The translations under genes and the position numbers were made by a program. Shown piece by piece: positions 8,004-16,982 of a stretch of 64,000 nucleotides of DNA. The DNA comes from Ga0077530 sp046293075 (GTDB taxonomy: Bacteria > Pseudomonadota > Alphaproteobacteria > Rhizobiales > Hyphomicrobiaceae), in the NCBI GenBank assembly GCA_046293075.1, contig JBKBPL010000003.1, positions 1 to 64,000 on the forward strand. Reading direction: 5' to 3'. A model generated the notes under the pieces. That model was not told the DNA's origin and made no database searches. It worked only from the letters and a program-made list of their open reading frames with translations. The stretch's first letter is position 1. Each line of letters starts with the position of its first letter.

Positions 8004-9242
8004 ATGTCGTCCCCAGGCAGGGAAGAAGCCGGGCGCACTGCGCTTGCTGGCATCAAGGTGGTCGATCTCACGCAGTTCGAGGCAGGCACGTCGATTACCG
8101 AGACGCTTGCGTGGCTCGGTGCCGACGTCATCAAGGTCGAGAACCCGAACGGCGGCGAGCAAGGCCGCGGCGCCTCGACCGATATTGCGGGTGTGGACAG
8201 CTACTACTTCATGCTGCTCAACGCCAACAAGCGTTCGGTCACGCTCAATCTCAAGGACGCGCGCGGCAAGGAGATGCTGCGCAAGCTGATCGCGAAAGCG
8301 GACATCTTTGCGGAGAATTTTGCGCCCGGTGTGATCGAGAAGCTCGGCTTCTCCTACGAGGAGGTTTCGCGCATCAACCCGCGCATCATCTATGCGACGG
8401 TCAAGGGCTTCGGCAAAGGGAGCCCCTACGAGAAGCATCTCGCCTTCGACATGATCGCGCAGGCCGCGGGTGGCGTGATGAGCATCACCGGCGAACCCGA
8501 CGGCAAGCCGATCAAGCCCGGCGTGACGCTCGGTGATACCGGCACGGGGCTTCATGCCTGCATCGGCGTGCTCGCCGCACTCTACCAGCGCACGGTGACC
8601 GGCCGCGGTCAGAAGGTCGAGGTCGCGATGCAGGATGCGATGGTCAACTACTGCCGCATTGCCTACGCCTCGCAGCTCCTGCACAAGAAGCCCTGCCCGC
8701 GCATGGGCAATCAGGTCGTCCTCGGCACCAATGCGCCCTCGGATGTGTTCAAGTGCACGCCCGGCGGGCCAAACGACTACGTCTACATTTACACAAGCCG
8801 CGCCAATAATGTTCAGTGGGAGCGCCTGCTGAAGGTGATCGGTCGCGAGGACCTGAAGTCCGACCCGCGCTTTGCGACGCCGCAGCTCCGCGTGAAGATC
8901 GTCGATGAGATCAATGGCTACATCCAGGCGTGGACGCAGAATTATACCAAGCACGAGGCCATGCGGATCCTCGGCGAGCAGGGCGTGCCGTGCGGCGCCG
9001 TGTTCGATACCGACGAGCTGATGAACGAGCCGAGCATGCGCGAGCGTGAGATTTTCGTCGAGGTTGACCACCCCGCACGCGGCAAGGTCGTCATTCCGGG
9101 TTGGCCCGTGAAGCTTTCAGACAGCTACGTGCCGGTAAAGGCCTCGCCGATACTCGGCGCCGACAACGCAGATGTCTACGGCGAATGGCTGGGCCTGTCC
9201 AAGGGCGATCTCGACGCGCTCAAGAAGGAGCAGGTCATTTAG
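8004..9242 (+). CDS. CaiB/BaiF CoA-transferase, formyl-CoA:oxalate CoA-transferase-like
   Basis: A class III CoA-transferase of 412 residues that moves CoA between carboxylic acids through aspartyl-CoA intermediates. The catalytic Asp is expected at 178 in VTLGDTGTGLH, which aligns with Asp169 of Oxalobacter Frc (GDSNSG). Other family signatures are NKRSVTLNLK and GRGQKVEVAMQDA. GGGAGGA precedes the ATG. A ThDP-dependent acyl-CoA enzyme starts 49 bases downstream, the usual frc-oxc arrangement, so the natural substrate may be oxalate with formyl-CoA, or a 2-hydroxy acid. The specificity is not settled by sequence. Confidence 0.85.
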   Translation: MSSPGREEAGRTALAGIKVVDLTQFEAGTSITETLAWLGADVIKVENPNGGEQGRGASTDIAGVDSYYFMLLNANKRSVTLNLKDARGKEMLRKLIAKADIFAENFAPGVIEKLGFSYEEVSRINPRIIYATVKGFGKGSPYEKHLAFDMIAQAAGGVMSITGEPDGKPIKPGVTLGDTGTGLHACIGVLAALYQRTVTGRGQKVEVAMQDAMVNYCRIAYASQLLHKKPCPRMGNQVVLGTNAPSDVFKCTPGGPNDYVYIYTSRANNVQWERLLKVIGREDLKSDPRFATPQLRVKIVDEINGYIQAWTQNYTKHEAMRILGEQGVPCGAVFDTDELMNEPSMREREIFVEVDHPARGKVVIPGWPVKLSDSYVPVKASPILGADNADVYGEWLGLSKGDLDALKKEQVI

Positions 9243-9291
9243 GACGGCGCCTGCTCGCAGAAAACGAACACCACCAGAGAGGAACACCGCG

Positions 9292-10938
9292 ATGGCTATT
9301 GGCTCCGACATCGTTGCGAAGGCAATGAAGAATGAAGGCGTGCGGGACTTTTTCTACATCATGGGTGCGCCCATGATGGCCGTCGAGACCGCCGCCATGA
9401 AGCTCGGGATGCGCGGCGTCGATGTGCGCCATGAGCAGGCTGCGGCCATGGCTGGCTTTGCCTATGCGCGGCTGCTCAACAAGCCGGCCTTCTGCATGGC
9501 CGCATCGGGACCCGCCGTGACCAACCTCGTCACGGGCATTGCGCACGCCTGGGCCGACTGCACGCCGGTCGTTGCCCTCGGGGGCGCGGCGCCGGTCGTG
9601 ACGTGGCATCACGGCGCCTTCCAGGACATCGATCAGCTCTCGATGTTCAAGCCTTGCACGAAGTGGTCGGACCGCATCCATCACACCAAACGCATTCCCG
9701 AGCTGATCAATCTCGCGGTCAAGCACGCCATGAGCGGCAAGCCGGGCCCCGTCTATCTCGATTGCCCGGGTGACATCCTCTACGCCGAGGTGGACGAGTC
9801 CAAGATCGAGTATCCGGAGCCCTACGATCACGCCAAGCGGCCGCGCCCGGCGGTGAGTGCCAGCGACCTCTCGGCCATCGTCGAGCTGCTCTCAAAGGCC
9901 AAGCAGCCGGTTCTTATCACCGGCTCGGGCGTGCTGTGGTCCGAGGCCGAGAAGGAGATGCTGGCTTTTGTCGAGGCGGCAGGCGTACCCTTCTACACAA
10001 CGCCACAGGGGCGCGGCGTGATCCCCGAGGATCACAAGTACTGCTATCTCACCTCGCGCGCTGCCGCCTTCCGCGACGCCGACCTCATCCTCGTCGTCGG
10101 CACGCGCATGAACTACATCATCGGCCACGCCGCCCCGCCGCGCTGGAATGCGAACGCCAAGATCGTGCGCATCGACATCGATCCGATCGAGATCGCGTCC
10201 TCGCCGCGCCATCTTGCCGTCGGGGTCATCGCGGATGCGAAGGTCGCTTTCCAGCAGCTCACGGCCGCTGTAGCCGGCAGGGTCACGCCCGCGACTTATG
10301 AGACGTGGCGCGAGCGTCTGCGCACGCGCAATGTTCAGAAGACGGCCGAAGCCGAGCAGTCACTCTCGAACCCGGCGACGCCGATCCATCCGCTGCGCCT
10401 GTGCAAGGAAGTGCGTGACTTCATGGATCGCGACTGCGTGCTTTGCGTGGACGGGCAGGAGATCTTGAACTTCGGGCGCCAGGCCATACCGCAGTTCACG
10501 GCGCGCCACCGTGTGAATTCCGGTGCGTTCGGCACCATGGGCGTGGGCATGCCGTTCGGCGTGGGGGCCAAGGTCGCCATGCCCGACAAGCAGGTGATCG
10601 TGTTGCATGGCGACGGCTCGTTCGGCATGAACGCCATGGAGTTTGACACGGCCGTCCGCCACAAACTGCCGATCCTGACCATCATCAGCCAGAACGGCGG
10701 CTGGACGGGCGATCCCCATAAGGAAAAGCCCGGCCGCGATCTCGGCTATCCGCGGCTCGACAAGTTCGCCGAGGCCTTCGGCGGGCATGGCGAGTGGGTC
10801 GACAAGCCGGAGGATATCCGCCCGGCGCTCGAGCGCGCCAAGAAAGCCGTTGAGGCCGGCAAGCCGGCGCTCGTGTGCGTCGTCACCGATCACAATGCCC
10901 GCGCGACCACCACGGCTTTCACAAACTACGCGACCTGA
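9292..10938 (+). CDS. ThDP-dependent enzyme, oxalyl-CoA decarboxylase / 2-hydroxyacyl-CoA lyase family
   Basis: A 548-residue ThDP enzyme with the three expected parts: PYR domain with cofactor-activating Glu48 in DVRHEQAAAMAG, central domain, and PP domain with the ThDP motif LHGDGSFGMN (GDG at about 440-442) and downstream IISQNGG. ATG 9292 was chosen because GAGAGGAAC lies just before it. It forms an operon with the CoA-transferase upstream. If an oxalyl-CoA decarboxylase, it yields formyl-CoA and CO2. If a 2-hydroxyacyl-CoA lyase, it cleaves a 2-hydroxyacyl-CoA to formyl-CoA plus an aldehyde or ketone. By eye, the C-terminus (TGDPHKEKPGRDLGYPRLDK) differs from Oxalobacter Oxc, so the lyase option is kept open. 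Confidence 0.82.
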   Translation: MAIGSDIVAKAMKNEGVRDFFYIMGAPMMAVETAAMKLGMRGVDVRHEQAAAMAGFAYARLLNKPAFCMAASGPAVTNLVTGIAHAWADCTPVVALGGAAPVVTWHHGAFQDIDQLSMFKPCTKWSDRIHHTKRIPELINLAVKHAMSGKPGPVYLDCPGDILYAEVDESKIEYPEPYDHAKRPRPAVSASDLSAIVELLSKAKQPVLITGSGVLWSEAEKEMLAFVEAAGVPFYTTPQGRGVIPEDHKYCYLTSRAAAFRDADLILVVGTRMNYIIGHAAPPRWNANAKIVRIDIDPIEIASSPRHLAVGVIADAKVAFQQLTAAVAGRVTPATYETWRERLRTRNVQKTAEAEQSLSNPATPIHPLRLCKEVRDFMDRDCVLCVDGQEILNFGRQAIPQFTARHRVNSGAFGTMGVGMPFGVGAKVAMPDKQVIVLHGDGSFGMNAMEFDTAVRHKLPILTIISQNGGWTGDPHKEKPGRDLGYPRLDKFAEAFGGHGEWVDKPEDIRPALERAKKAVEAGKPALVCVVTDHNARATTTAFTNYAT

Positions 10939-10952
10939 TGGCGCCCAGAGCA

Positions 10953-10985
10953 AGAACGGCCGGCACCCTCAGTGCCGGCCGTTCT
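10953..10985. terminator. Bidirectional hairpin terminator
   Basis: A perfect 14-bp stem, AGAACGGCCGGCAC (10953-10966) with GTGCCGGCCGTTCT (10972-10985), around a 5-base loop. It lies between the plus-strand ThDP enzyme gene (ends 10938) and the minus-strand DUF992 gene (ends 11011), so it can serve both. U-runs are minimal on either side. Confidence 0.7.
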
Positions 10986-11010
10986 CATTCCAATGACGGC
11001 GCAGTGCGCT

Positions 11011-11508
11011 TCAGGGACGGATCGTCATGCCGGTGACGCCGACGGCCAGATTCAGACCTGTCTGGCCCTGAACGCTGATCGGCTGCAGGACGACCGACTT
11101 GTTGCTGCCGCCGACGAGGGCATTGGCGCCGACGCCAAGCGCGACGGAGGCTTCCGCCGAGACGCCGCCGTAGTCGCCAACGAGCAGCGGGCCGTTCTGC
11201 AGATCCGTCGAGCCGAGCACCTGCCAGACCAGCGTCGTTTCATTCTTGAAACCGATGTCGACGCCGACCTTGGTGATCGTTGCGGTATACTTGCGCGCGC
11301 GGCTGTTCCCGACGGGCTGGAAGGAGCAGGCGAGTGTCTGCTGCGATCCGACGATCATCCCGACATGCGGGCCGCCCTTGCAGGTCAGGGTGCCGATGAG
11401 GGACCTCGCCGCCTGGGCGTGCGCCGTTGTCGTGGGCGCGGTCGCGAGGCCCGCCGCCATGCCGATGCCGAGAAGGCTTGCCACAAATCCTGTCGCGATC
11501 CTGTTCAT
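11011..11508 (-). CDS. DUF992 family secreted protein
   Basis: A 165-residue protein with a signal peptide (about 1-32, ending AHAQA) and the DUF992 core: GTLTCKGGPHVGMIVGSQQ, a middle TITKVGVDIG block, and the C-terminal VGANALVGGSNKSVVLQP and QGQTGLNLAVGV motifs. The family is largely restricted to Rhizobiales and its function is unknown. It is probably periplasmic. AAGGAG precedes the ATG. It is transcribed alone, convergent with the operon to its left. Confidence 0.88.
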   Translation of the reverse strand: MNRIATGFVASLLGIGMAAGLATAPTTTAHAQAARSLIGTLTCKGGPHVGMIVGSQQTLACSFQPVGNSRARKYTATITKVGVDIGFKNETTLVWQVLGSTDLQNGPLLVGDYGGVSAEASVALGVGANALVGGSNKSVVLQPISVQGQTGLNLAVGVTGMTIRP

Positions 11509-11697
11509 GATCTCCTTGCTCCCTGTCTAGTGGCGTGCCACTGCCCGACGCCGGACGTGCCGGTTCCGAATCGGTGCGCAGCATAGCCAACTATCCCGAG
11601 GCGATTGCGACGGCGACTTGCGCCGGCGCAAATTCCAGGGGTCCGAGGGCGCGCCGCCGGCGCGTTTCCCGGGCCATGATGCCCGCGCGCCACAGGT

Positions 11698-12492
11698 TCA
11701 GGCGCGCGCCTGATCGTCGAAGATCGCGACGACCCGGGTGAAGCCGGCGGAAGCCCGCTTGATCTTGAATGGGAAGCAGCAGACCGTGTAGCCGGTCGCG
11801 GGGAGCTGCTCCAGGTTGGCAAGTTTCTCGATGTGGCAATAGGCCCGTTCCATGCCGGCGCGGTGGCCCTCCCAGATCAGGGAGGCGTCGCGGGTCGCCG
11901 CGTACTTCTTGGCCGTGTGAACGAACGGGGCGTCCCAGCTCCAGGCATCCGTACCGGTGATCTTTACGCCGCGCTCGGTCAGCCAGAGTGTCGCCGCGCG
12001 CCCCATGCCGCAGCCGCGCGAGACGTAATCGGGCTCGCCATAGCGGGCGCCGGCGGCGGTATTGACGAGCACGATGTCGAACGGCTGAAGGGTAACGCCC
12101 GCGCGTTTGAGCTCCGCTTCGACATCGCCCGGCGTCGCCACGTAGCCGTCCGGCAGATGGCGGAGGTCGAGTTTCACGCCGCGGCCCATGCACCATTCAA
12201 GCGGCACCTCGTCGATGGTCCAGGCGCGCTTTCCGCCGTCCATGGTGGAATGAAAGTGGTAGGGCGCATCAAGGTGCGTGCCGTTGTGTGTCGAGACGGT
12301 AAGCTGTTCGACGGCCCAGGCTTCACCCCCCGGCAGCTCATCTGGCGTGAGCCCTGGAAAATGGGGGAGCATGCGCGAGAGCGCGGCCGGATCCTTATGC
12401 GCGATATACGTGATCTTCGGCTCGTTGCCCGGCGGGTCGGAGGCGATGTCGGCTTCGAGCGCAACGGAAAGATCGACGATGCGGCGGGCCAT
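11698..12492 (-). CDS. Cyclase family protein (kynurenine-formamidase-like metal hydrolase)
   Basis: A 264-residue member of the cyclase family (Pfam PF04199), metal-dependent amide or ester hydrolases that include bacterial kynurenine formamidase and isatin hydrolase. The metal-binding motif reads HNGTHLDAPYHFH (about 68-80), the family's HxGTHxDxPxH. The C-terminal half carries TDAWSWDAPF and a conserved His/Glu region. GGAGG lies 4 bases before the ATG. The neighbouring alpha/beta hydrolase upstream suggests a shared route for a cyclic or amide substrate, but the substrate cannot be named. Confidence 0.85.
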   Translation of the reverse strand: MARRIVDLSVALEADIASDPPGNEPKITYIAHKDPAALSRMLPHFPGLTPDELPGGEAWAVEQLTVSTHNGTHLDAPYHFHSTMDGGKRAWTIDEVPLEWCMGRGVKLDLRHLPDGYVATPGDVEAELKRAGVTLQPFDIVLVNTAAGARYGEPDYVSRGCGMGRAATLWLTERGVKITGTDAWSWDAPFVHTAKKYAATRDASLIWEGHRAGMERAYCHIEKLANLEQLPATGYTVCCFPFKIKRASAGFTRVVAIFDDQARA

Positions 12493-12513
12493 GTGACCTC
12501 CGACGTGTGACGC

Positions 12514-13377
12514 CTATGCTCCGGCCTTGATCTTCTCGAGCACGGGCAGGATGTAGCGGCGGAACTGGGCCGGGTTCTCGCTCATCGGGAAATGCCCGAG
12601 CTCCTTCATGATGGTGACCTCGGCGCCCTCGATCTGGGCCGCGGTGCGTTGCGTGTCCTCGGGCGTGCAGGAGAAATCGTACTCGCCGGTCAGCATGTAG
12701 AGCGGGCAGCGCTTCGTATCGATGCGGGCAATCTTGTCGCGCAGATCGCCATCGACGCGATAGAAGTAGAGGTCGCCCTTGAAGATGCCGGGGCCGCCGC
12801 ACTTGTACATCCAGAGCGTCTCGTGGCGGCTTTCGGCCGGGCCCTGCGGCGCCATCATGCCCGAGACCAGCGCAGCGCAGACCTCGCCGCCGTGCACGTC
12901 CGGTCGGTGAAGCCACTCGGTATCGTACCAGGGTTGTTGATGGGCAGCGGACTCGAGCCCGATGAGCGCGCGGAAACGCTCGGGGTGCTCGGCTGCGAGA
13001 TTGAGCACGAGGCGTCCGCCAATCGAGCAGCCCATGACGACAGGCTTTTCAAGCTCCAGGGCGTCGCAGACATCGAGCACCATCTGCGTGTATGCCGCGG
13101 TCGTGAGCTGGTACTCTTCGATCTCGAAGCCCACGGGCGGCAGCGACTTGCCGTGCCACGGCATGTCGAACACGATGACGCGGTAGTCACGCGTGATCGC
13201 GGCATCATTCAGAATGTGGCGGAACTGGCGGCCATCGGCGCCGGCCGTGTGCAGGCAGACGAGCGGGATGCCGCTGCCCGCTTCCTCGATGTAAAGTCGG
13301 TGCGGCCGGCCCGAGAGCGTGAGGTGGCAGTATCGGCCGACGATCGGCTCGAAGGTGGCCTTCTCGAAGGCTGTCAT
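12514..13377 (-). CDS. Alpha/beta hydrolase
   Basis: A 287-residue alpha/beta-hydrolase-fold enzyme. The nucleophile elbow is MGCSIGG with Ser118, the oxyanion region is PLVCLHTAGADGRQF, the acid lies in the GEYDFSCTPED segment, and the catalytic His in ELGHFP near the C-terminus. GAGGAGG stands 7 bases before the ATG. It is 21 bases upstream of the cyclase gene in the same direction, so the two form an operon. Related enzymes open lactones or cleave C-C bonds in ring catabolism, but the substrate is not evident. Confidence 0.85.
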   Translation of the reverse strand: MTAFEKATFEPIVGRYCHLTLSGRPHRLYIEEAGSGIPLVCLHTAGADGRQFRHILNDAAITRDYRVIVFDMPWHGKSLPPVGFEIEEYQLTTAAYTQMVLDVCDALELEKPVVMGCSIGGRLVLNLAAEHPERFRALIGLESAAHQQPWYDTEWLHRPDVHGGEVCAALVSGMMAPQGPAESRHETLWMYKCGGPGIFKGDLYFYRVDGDLRDKIARIDTKRCPLYMLTGEYDFSCTPEDTQRTAAQIEGAEVTIMKELGHFPMSENPAQFRRYILPVLEKIKAGA

Positions 13378-13389
13378 GGGCGCGCCTCC

Positions 13390-13797
13390 TCACATCAGCG
13401 CGCGGGGCGCAGTGACGATGTCTTTGATCACCTGCAGGTTGGCCATGAAAGGCTGCAGGTTTCCCTCGATGCGCGCCAGACCGACCTTCGAGAGCGCCAG
13501 GAGATCATGCAAACCCGGATCTGGAACCGGCTTGAGCAGCTTGAGCCAGGTCTCAGGCGCAGCGGTGATCGAGAATACCCAAGGGCGCAGCAGGAAGGGC
13601 CCGCGCGCGACCGAGGTCACGCGCCCGGCTTCGACGCGCACGAGAAGCGGCGTTGTGCCGACGACGATGGCGAAGTCCGTGGTCAGGAAACGCCCACGCC
13701 GCACGAGATCGGCATTGGCGTCGACCAAGGCCGGCAGGCGCTCGAAGAGTGCGATCGCACGCTGGGCAATGGCATCGGACACGTCTGGCGCCGCCAT
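13390..13797 (-). CDS. SCP2-like small protein
   Basis: A 135-residue cytoplasmic protein. The pattern resembles an SCP2 sterol-carrier-like domain: a beta segment FLTTDFAIVVGTTPLLVRVE, then ARGPFLLRPWVFSITAAPETW, then ALSKVGLARIEGNLQPFMANL. Such domains bind lipids or CoA esters. The GTG directly before the ATG is ignored as the start. It lies 12 bases before the alpha/beta hydrolase gene and only 6 bases after the HupE gene, so all four belong to one operon. The fold assignment is by pattern only. Confidence 0.6.
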   Translation of the reverse strand: MAAPDVSDAIAQRAIALFERLPALVDANADLVRRGRFLTTDFAIVVGTTPLLVRVEAGRVTSVARGPFLLRPWVFSITAAPETWLKLLKPVPDPGLHDLLALSKVGLARIEGNLQPFMANLQVIKDIVTAPRALM

Positions 13798-13803
13798 CAC
13801 AGG

Positions 13804-14433
13804 TCAGCCCTCGACCAGGCCGATGACCAGCAGGATGAGCCCCAGAGCCGCGAGCGCGCCACCCGCTGAGCGGATGGGCAGCCGACTCTGCTCGGCGGGG
13901 ACGAGGAACCTCCGGGTTGCCATCATTGCCATGGCGGCGAGAGCAACCTGAATGGCGGCAAGGCCCATCAGATAAGCACCGACCACGTTGCGCTCGGCAC
14001 CAACAACCGTTTCGCCGAAGGCATAGCCGTGTAGTAGCCCGGCGATGATGGCGAGCACCAGCCAGCCGCCGCGCACTGAGGTGAACCCAATGGCCAGGGC
14101 CGCTCCGGCGACGATGACGCTCGCGGCGACGAGGGGCTCGACGAGCGGCACATTCAGCTCGACGACATGGGCGAGCACGCCGAGCGCAGATGCGGCAATG
14201 AACCCAGCGATGATGCCGAAGCCGCCGCTCGTGAAGGCTGCGGCGATGCCGATGGCGATGATGAAGGCGAGATGATCAAGGCCGATCACCGGGTGCGCGA
14301 TGCCGGAGATGAAGCCTTCCATGAATGTGGTTGGTGTCACGCCGCCCATGGCGTGATGCGCCGCTGCAGAGCTGATGCCAGCCGTCAGGAGGGCTGCCGC
14401 GAGTGCGAGCCGCTTCGATATGGTCCATGTCAT
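13804..14433 (-). CDS. HupE/UreJ family membrane protein
   Basis: A 209-residue membrane protein with a cleavable N-terminus (about 1-25), then HHAMGG and six hydrophobic segments. The family signature is GIAHPVIGLDHLAFIIAIG, with a second motif GLLHGYAFGET. HupE/UreJ proteins act as secondary nickel or cobalt permeases or hydrogenase/urease accessories. Neither enzyme is in the window, although a cobalt-type nitrile hydratase-like gene set lies at 48.7-50.0 kb. Its place at the head of a hydrolase operon is unusual. Confidence 0.85.
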   Translation of the reverse strand: MTWTISKRLALAAALLTAGISSAAAHHAMGGVTPTTFMEGFISGIAHPVIGLDHLAFIIAIGIAAAFTSGGFGIIAGFIAASALGVLAHVVELNVPLVEPLVAASVIVAGAALAIGFTSVRGGWLVLAIIAGLLHGYAFGETVVGAERNVVGAYLMGLAAIQVALAAMAMMATRRFLVPAEQSRLPIRSAGGALAALGLILLVIGLVEG

Positions 14434-14530
14434 GGCTTTTTCCCCGTGTGATCTGCAGGCTGGCGTGTCGTGCGCGCATCATGCCCGTGGCAATGGCACC
14501 GGATCAAGAGGCGCTCCTACGCCGCCAGCG

Positions 14531-15637
14531 CTATTCGAGCATCCCGGCCACAAGGTCGCCGATCGCCAGCGATGATGTGAGGCCCGGGCTCTCGATGCCG
14601 AACAGCATCACGAGGCCGTCGATGCCGTGCTGCTTCGGCCCGTGGAAGGCAAAATCCGGTACCGGCTCGCCCTCACGGTAGAGCTTGGGACGGATGCCCG
14701 TGTAGTCCGGGTGCAGGCGGTCGGGATCGAGGGCCGGATAGTAGGTTCGGATGAAGCCCAGGAATTTCTCGAGCTTCTCCGGCTTGAAGGTGTAGTCGAT
14801 CTCCGGGATCCACTCGATGTCGGGGCCGAACTTGCAGCGCCCGCCAAGGTCCACGGTGACGTGCAATCCAAGCCAAGCCCCATCCGGCATAGGATAAATG
14901 TGACGGGAGAAGGGAGAGCGGCCCGTATAGGCATAGTATTGCCCGACGGCATAATAGGTCTCGGGCGGCGTGTAGCCTGAGGGAAAGCGCAGCGTACGCG
15001 CGAGCTTCGTCGCGTGCAGGCCCGGCGAGAGGACGAGCGCCTTGGTCGTGATCGTGGCCGGCGCCTCGCCCGTGGTGAAGACCTCGAAGAGACCATCGCT
15101 GCGGCGCCCGACCCGCTCGACGGGGGTATTCAGCACGACGCTGCCGCCGTCGGCCTCGACATGTCCCTCGAGCGCCAGCATGAAGGCATGCGTGTCGATC
15201 GTTCCGGTTGAAGGCGAGAGCAGAGCCGCGACGCAGGAGACTTCAGGCTCAAGCTTGCGCGCGTCCTCGCCGGTCAGTGGTTGCAGGTCCGTCACGCCGT
15301 TGCGGATCGCGGTCTCCTCGATGGCCTTGAGCTTCGGGATCTGGGCTTCGTTCGTCGCGACCAGGAGCTTGGTGATCTGCTGATGCGCAACGCCATTCTC
15401 GGCGCAGAACCGGTAGAGCTGCATCTTGCCTTCGACGCACAGCCTGGCACGGAGAGAGCCAGGTGGGTAGTAGATGCCGGCGTGAATGACCTCGCTGTTC
15501 CGCGAGCTCGTCTCCGAGCCGATGATGTCGTGCTGCTCGAGGACCATGACCTCACGCCCGGCGCGCGCCAGTGCCCGCGCAATGGCAAGGCCGACGACGC
15601 CGGCACCGACGACGATCGTTTCGACATCAGCAGTCAT
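14531..15637 (-). CDS. FAD-dependent oxidoreductase, L-2-hydroxyglutarate oxidase (LhgO)-like
   Basis: A 368-residue DAO-family flavoenzyme. The FAD-binding motif is VVGAGVVGLAIARALA (about residues 9-24), followed by the LhgO-type SRNSEVIHAGIYYPPGSLRA. A C-terminal segment with GIRPKL and GIESPGLTSSLAIG supplies the second cofactor-binding part. LhgO oxidises L-2-hydroxyglutarate to 2-oxoglutarate and passes electrons to the quinone pool. It lies 97 bases upstream of the HupE gene and 39 bases downstream of the LLM oxidoreductase gene, in the same direction. Confidence 0.83.
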   Translation of the reverse strand: MTADVETIVVGAGVVGLAIARALARAGREVMVLEQHDIIGSETSSRNSEVIHAGIYYPPGSLRARLCVEGKMQLYRFCAENGVAHQQITKLLVATNEAQIPKLKAIEETAIRNGVTDLQPLTGEDARKLEPEVSCVAALLSPSTGTIDTHAFMLALEGHVEADGGSVVLNTPVERVGRRSDGLFEVFTTGEAPATITTKALVLSPGLHATKLARTLRFPSGYTPPETYYAVGQYYAYTGRSPFSRHIYPMPDGAWLGLHVTVDLGGRCKFGPDIEWIPEIDYTFKPEKLEKFLGFIRTYYPALDPDRLHPDYTGIRPKLYREGEPVPDFAFHGPKQHGIDGLVMLFGIESPGLTSSLAIGDLVAGMLE

Positions 15638-15676
15638 AGGCGTTCCCAGCTCGCAAGCCGCATCCGATGAAATCGG

Positions 15677-16837
15677 TCAGCCGCCCTTGCGCGCCTTGTA
15701 TTTCTCGATCTCCGCCTGGACGGCGGCCTGGCTTTCCATCCCCGCAGTGGCATGCTTGGTCTTGGCATCGTCGTAGCTCCACTGGCGGAGACTATTGGCG
15801 CCGCGCTGGAAGTGCGGGTGGACATAACGCGCCATGAGCTCGTAGCTGCGCTTCGTCGCTTCCCAGTCGGCCCAGTTGTGCGCGAGCAGGAGGACGGCGC
15901 CGAAGCCGCCATTGGAGCCGAGCCACAGCCGCTCGAAGTGCCGAATGCAGTCATCGGGCGTACCAATGCAGGCGAGCCCGCTTTCGGTCAGGTAGTTCAG
16001 CGGATCCTCGATGCCCGGCGGCACGATCGGGAACGTCGCGACATCACTGAAGTAGCGATTGAAGTCGGCAAGGCCGTAAGCCATGTCGGCGCGTGCTTTC
16101 TCACGTGTCTCTGCGACGTGCGCGAAGGTGACGATGCGCCAGCGCGAGCGGTCCGCCGTCTTGCCGGCCTCGCGCGCGGCTTCCTCATGGATGGCCCAGT
16201 TCCTTGCATGAGCCGCAAGCGCCTCATCGGAGGTGCCGCCGATCGAGAGCATGCCGATGCCGTGCTTTCCGGATGCGACGGCGCCAACCGGCGAGCGGGA
16301 TGACGCGACCGCCATCTCGATATGCGGCCGGGAGTACGGCACAAGCTGCAGCCTCGCTTCCTGCAGCGTGAACCAGTCGGTCTTGCGGCTTACCGTCTCG
16401 CCTCGCATGAGCTGCATGAGGCAGTCGAGAGATTCGTCCATGCGCCGGCGCTGGTCGGCGGCTTTGAGGCCGATCTTCTCGGCGTCATAGATGAGCGAGC
16501 CGGGACCGACGCCGAACATGGCCCGACCGCGCGTCATGTGGTCGAGCTGCATCATGCGGCTCGCGAGCGTGAAGGGGTGATGGTAAGGCAGGGAAACGAC
16601 GCCCGTGCCGAGGCGGATGTAGCGTGTCTCGCGCGCCGCTGCGGCAATGAACATCTCGGGGCATGCAATGATCTCGAAGCCGCCGGAGTGGTGTTCGCCG
16701 ATCCAGGCCTCGTGATAGTTCAGCCGGTCGAGATGGACGACAAGCTCCATGTCGCGATCGAGTGCGAGGGTCGGATTCTCGCCAAGCGCATGGAATGGCG
16801 CGAGGAAGACCCCCGTCCGCAGATAACGATCGTTCAT
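15677..16837 (-). CDS. LLM-class flavin-dependent oxidoreductase (luciferase-like monooxygenase)
   Basis: A 386-residue bacterial luciferase-like TIM-barrel protein. Signatures are YHEAWIGEHHSGGFEIIACP, IRLGTGVVSLPYHHPF, GVGPGSL and GTPDDCIRHFERL. It probably uses FMNH2 supplied by a separate reductase to oxygenate a small organic substrate. Longer in-frame upstream sequence exists, but the ATG at 16837 has GAGGGG 7 bases before it and matches the family N-terminus (NDRYLRTGVFLAPFH). The next gene upstream is divergent, so this is the first gene of the minus-strand catabolic group. Confidence 0.87.
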   Translation of the reverse strand: MNDRYLRTGVFLAPFHALGENPTLALDRDMELVVHLDRLNYHEAWIGEHHSGGFEIIACPEMFIAAAARETRYIRLGTGVVSLPYHHPFTLASRMMQLDHMTRGRAMFGVGPGSLIYDAEKIGLKAADQRRRMDESLDCLMQLMRGETVSRKTDWFTLQEARLQLVPYSRPHIEMAVASSRSPVGAVASGKHGIGMLSIGGTSDEALAAHARNWAIHEEAAREAGKTADRSRWRIVTFAHVAETREKARADMAYGLADFNRYFSDVATFPIVPPGIEDPLNYLTESGLACIGTPDDCIRHFERLWLGSNGGFGAVLLLAHNWADWEATKRSYELMARYVHPHFQRGANSLRQWSYDDAKTKHATAGMESQAAVQAEIEKYKARKGG

Positions 16838-16982
16838 GGCGCGTCCCCTCATCATCTTGACAGACGGTCCTTGACCCCCAAGAGAGGACAGGCCGTGCAC
16901 CCCTTCGTGCCCGCCCGACCGCCAGCCGTCAAGGCGTACCCGGGCGATAAGGCGTGTACGTACCCAGCCGACGAATGTCACT

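Noticed and set aside
13804..14530. Possible cobalamin or nickel riboswitch before the HupE/UreJ gene
   Set aside because: The gap upstream is under 100 bases and contains no B12-box or nik-type element.
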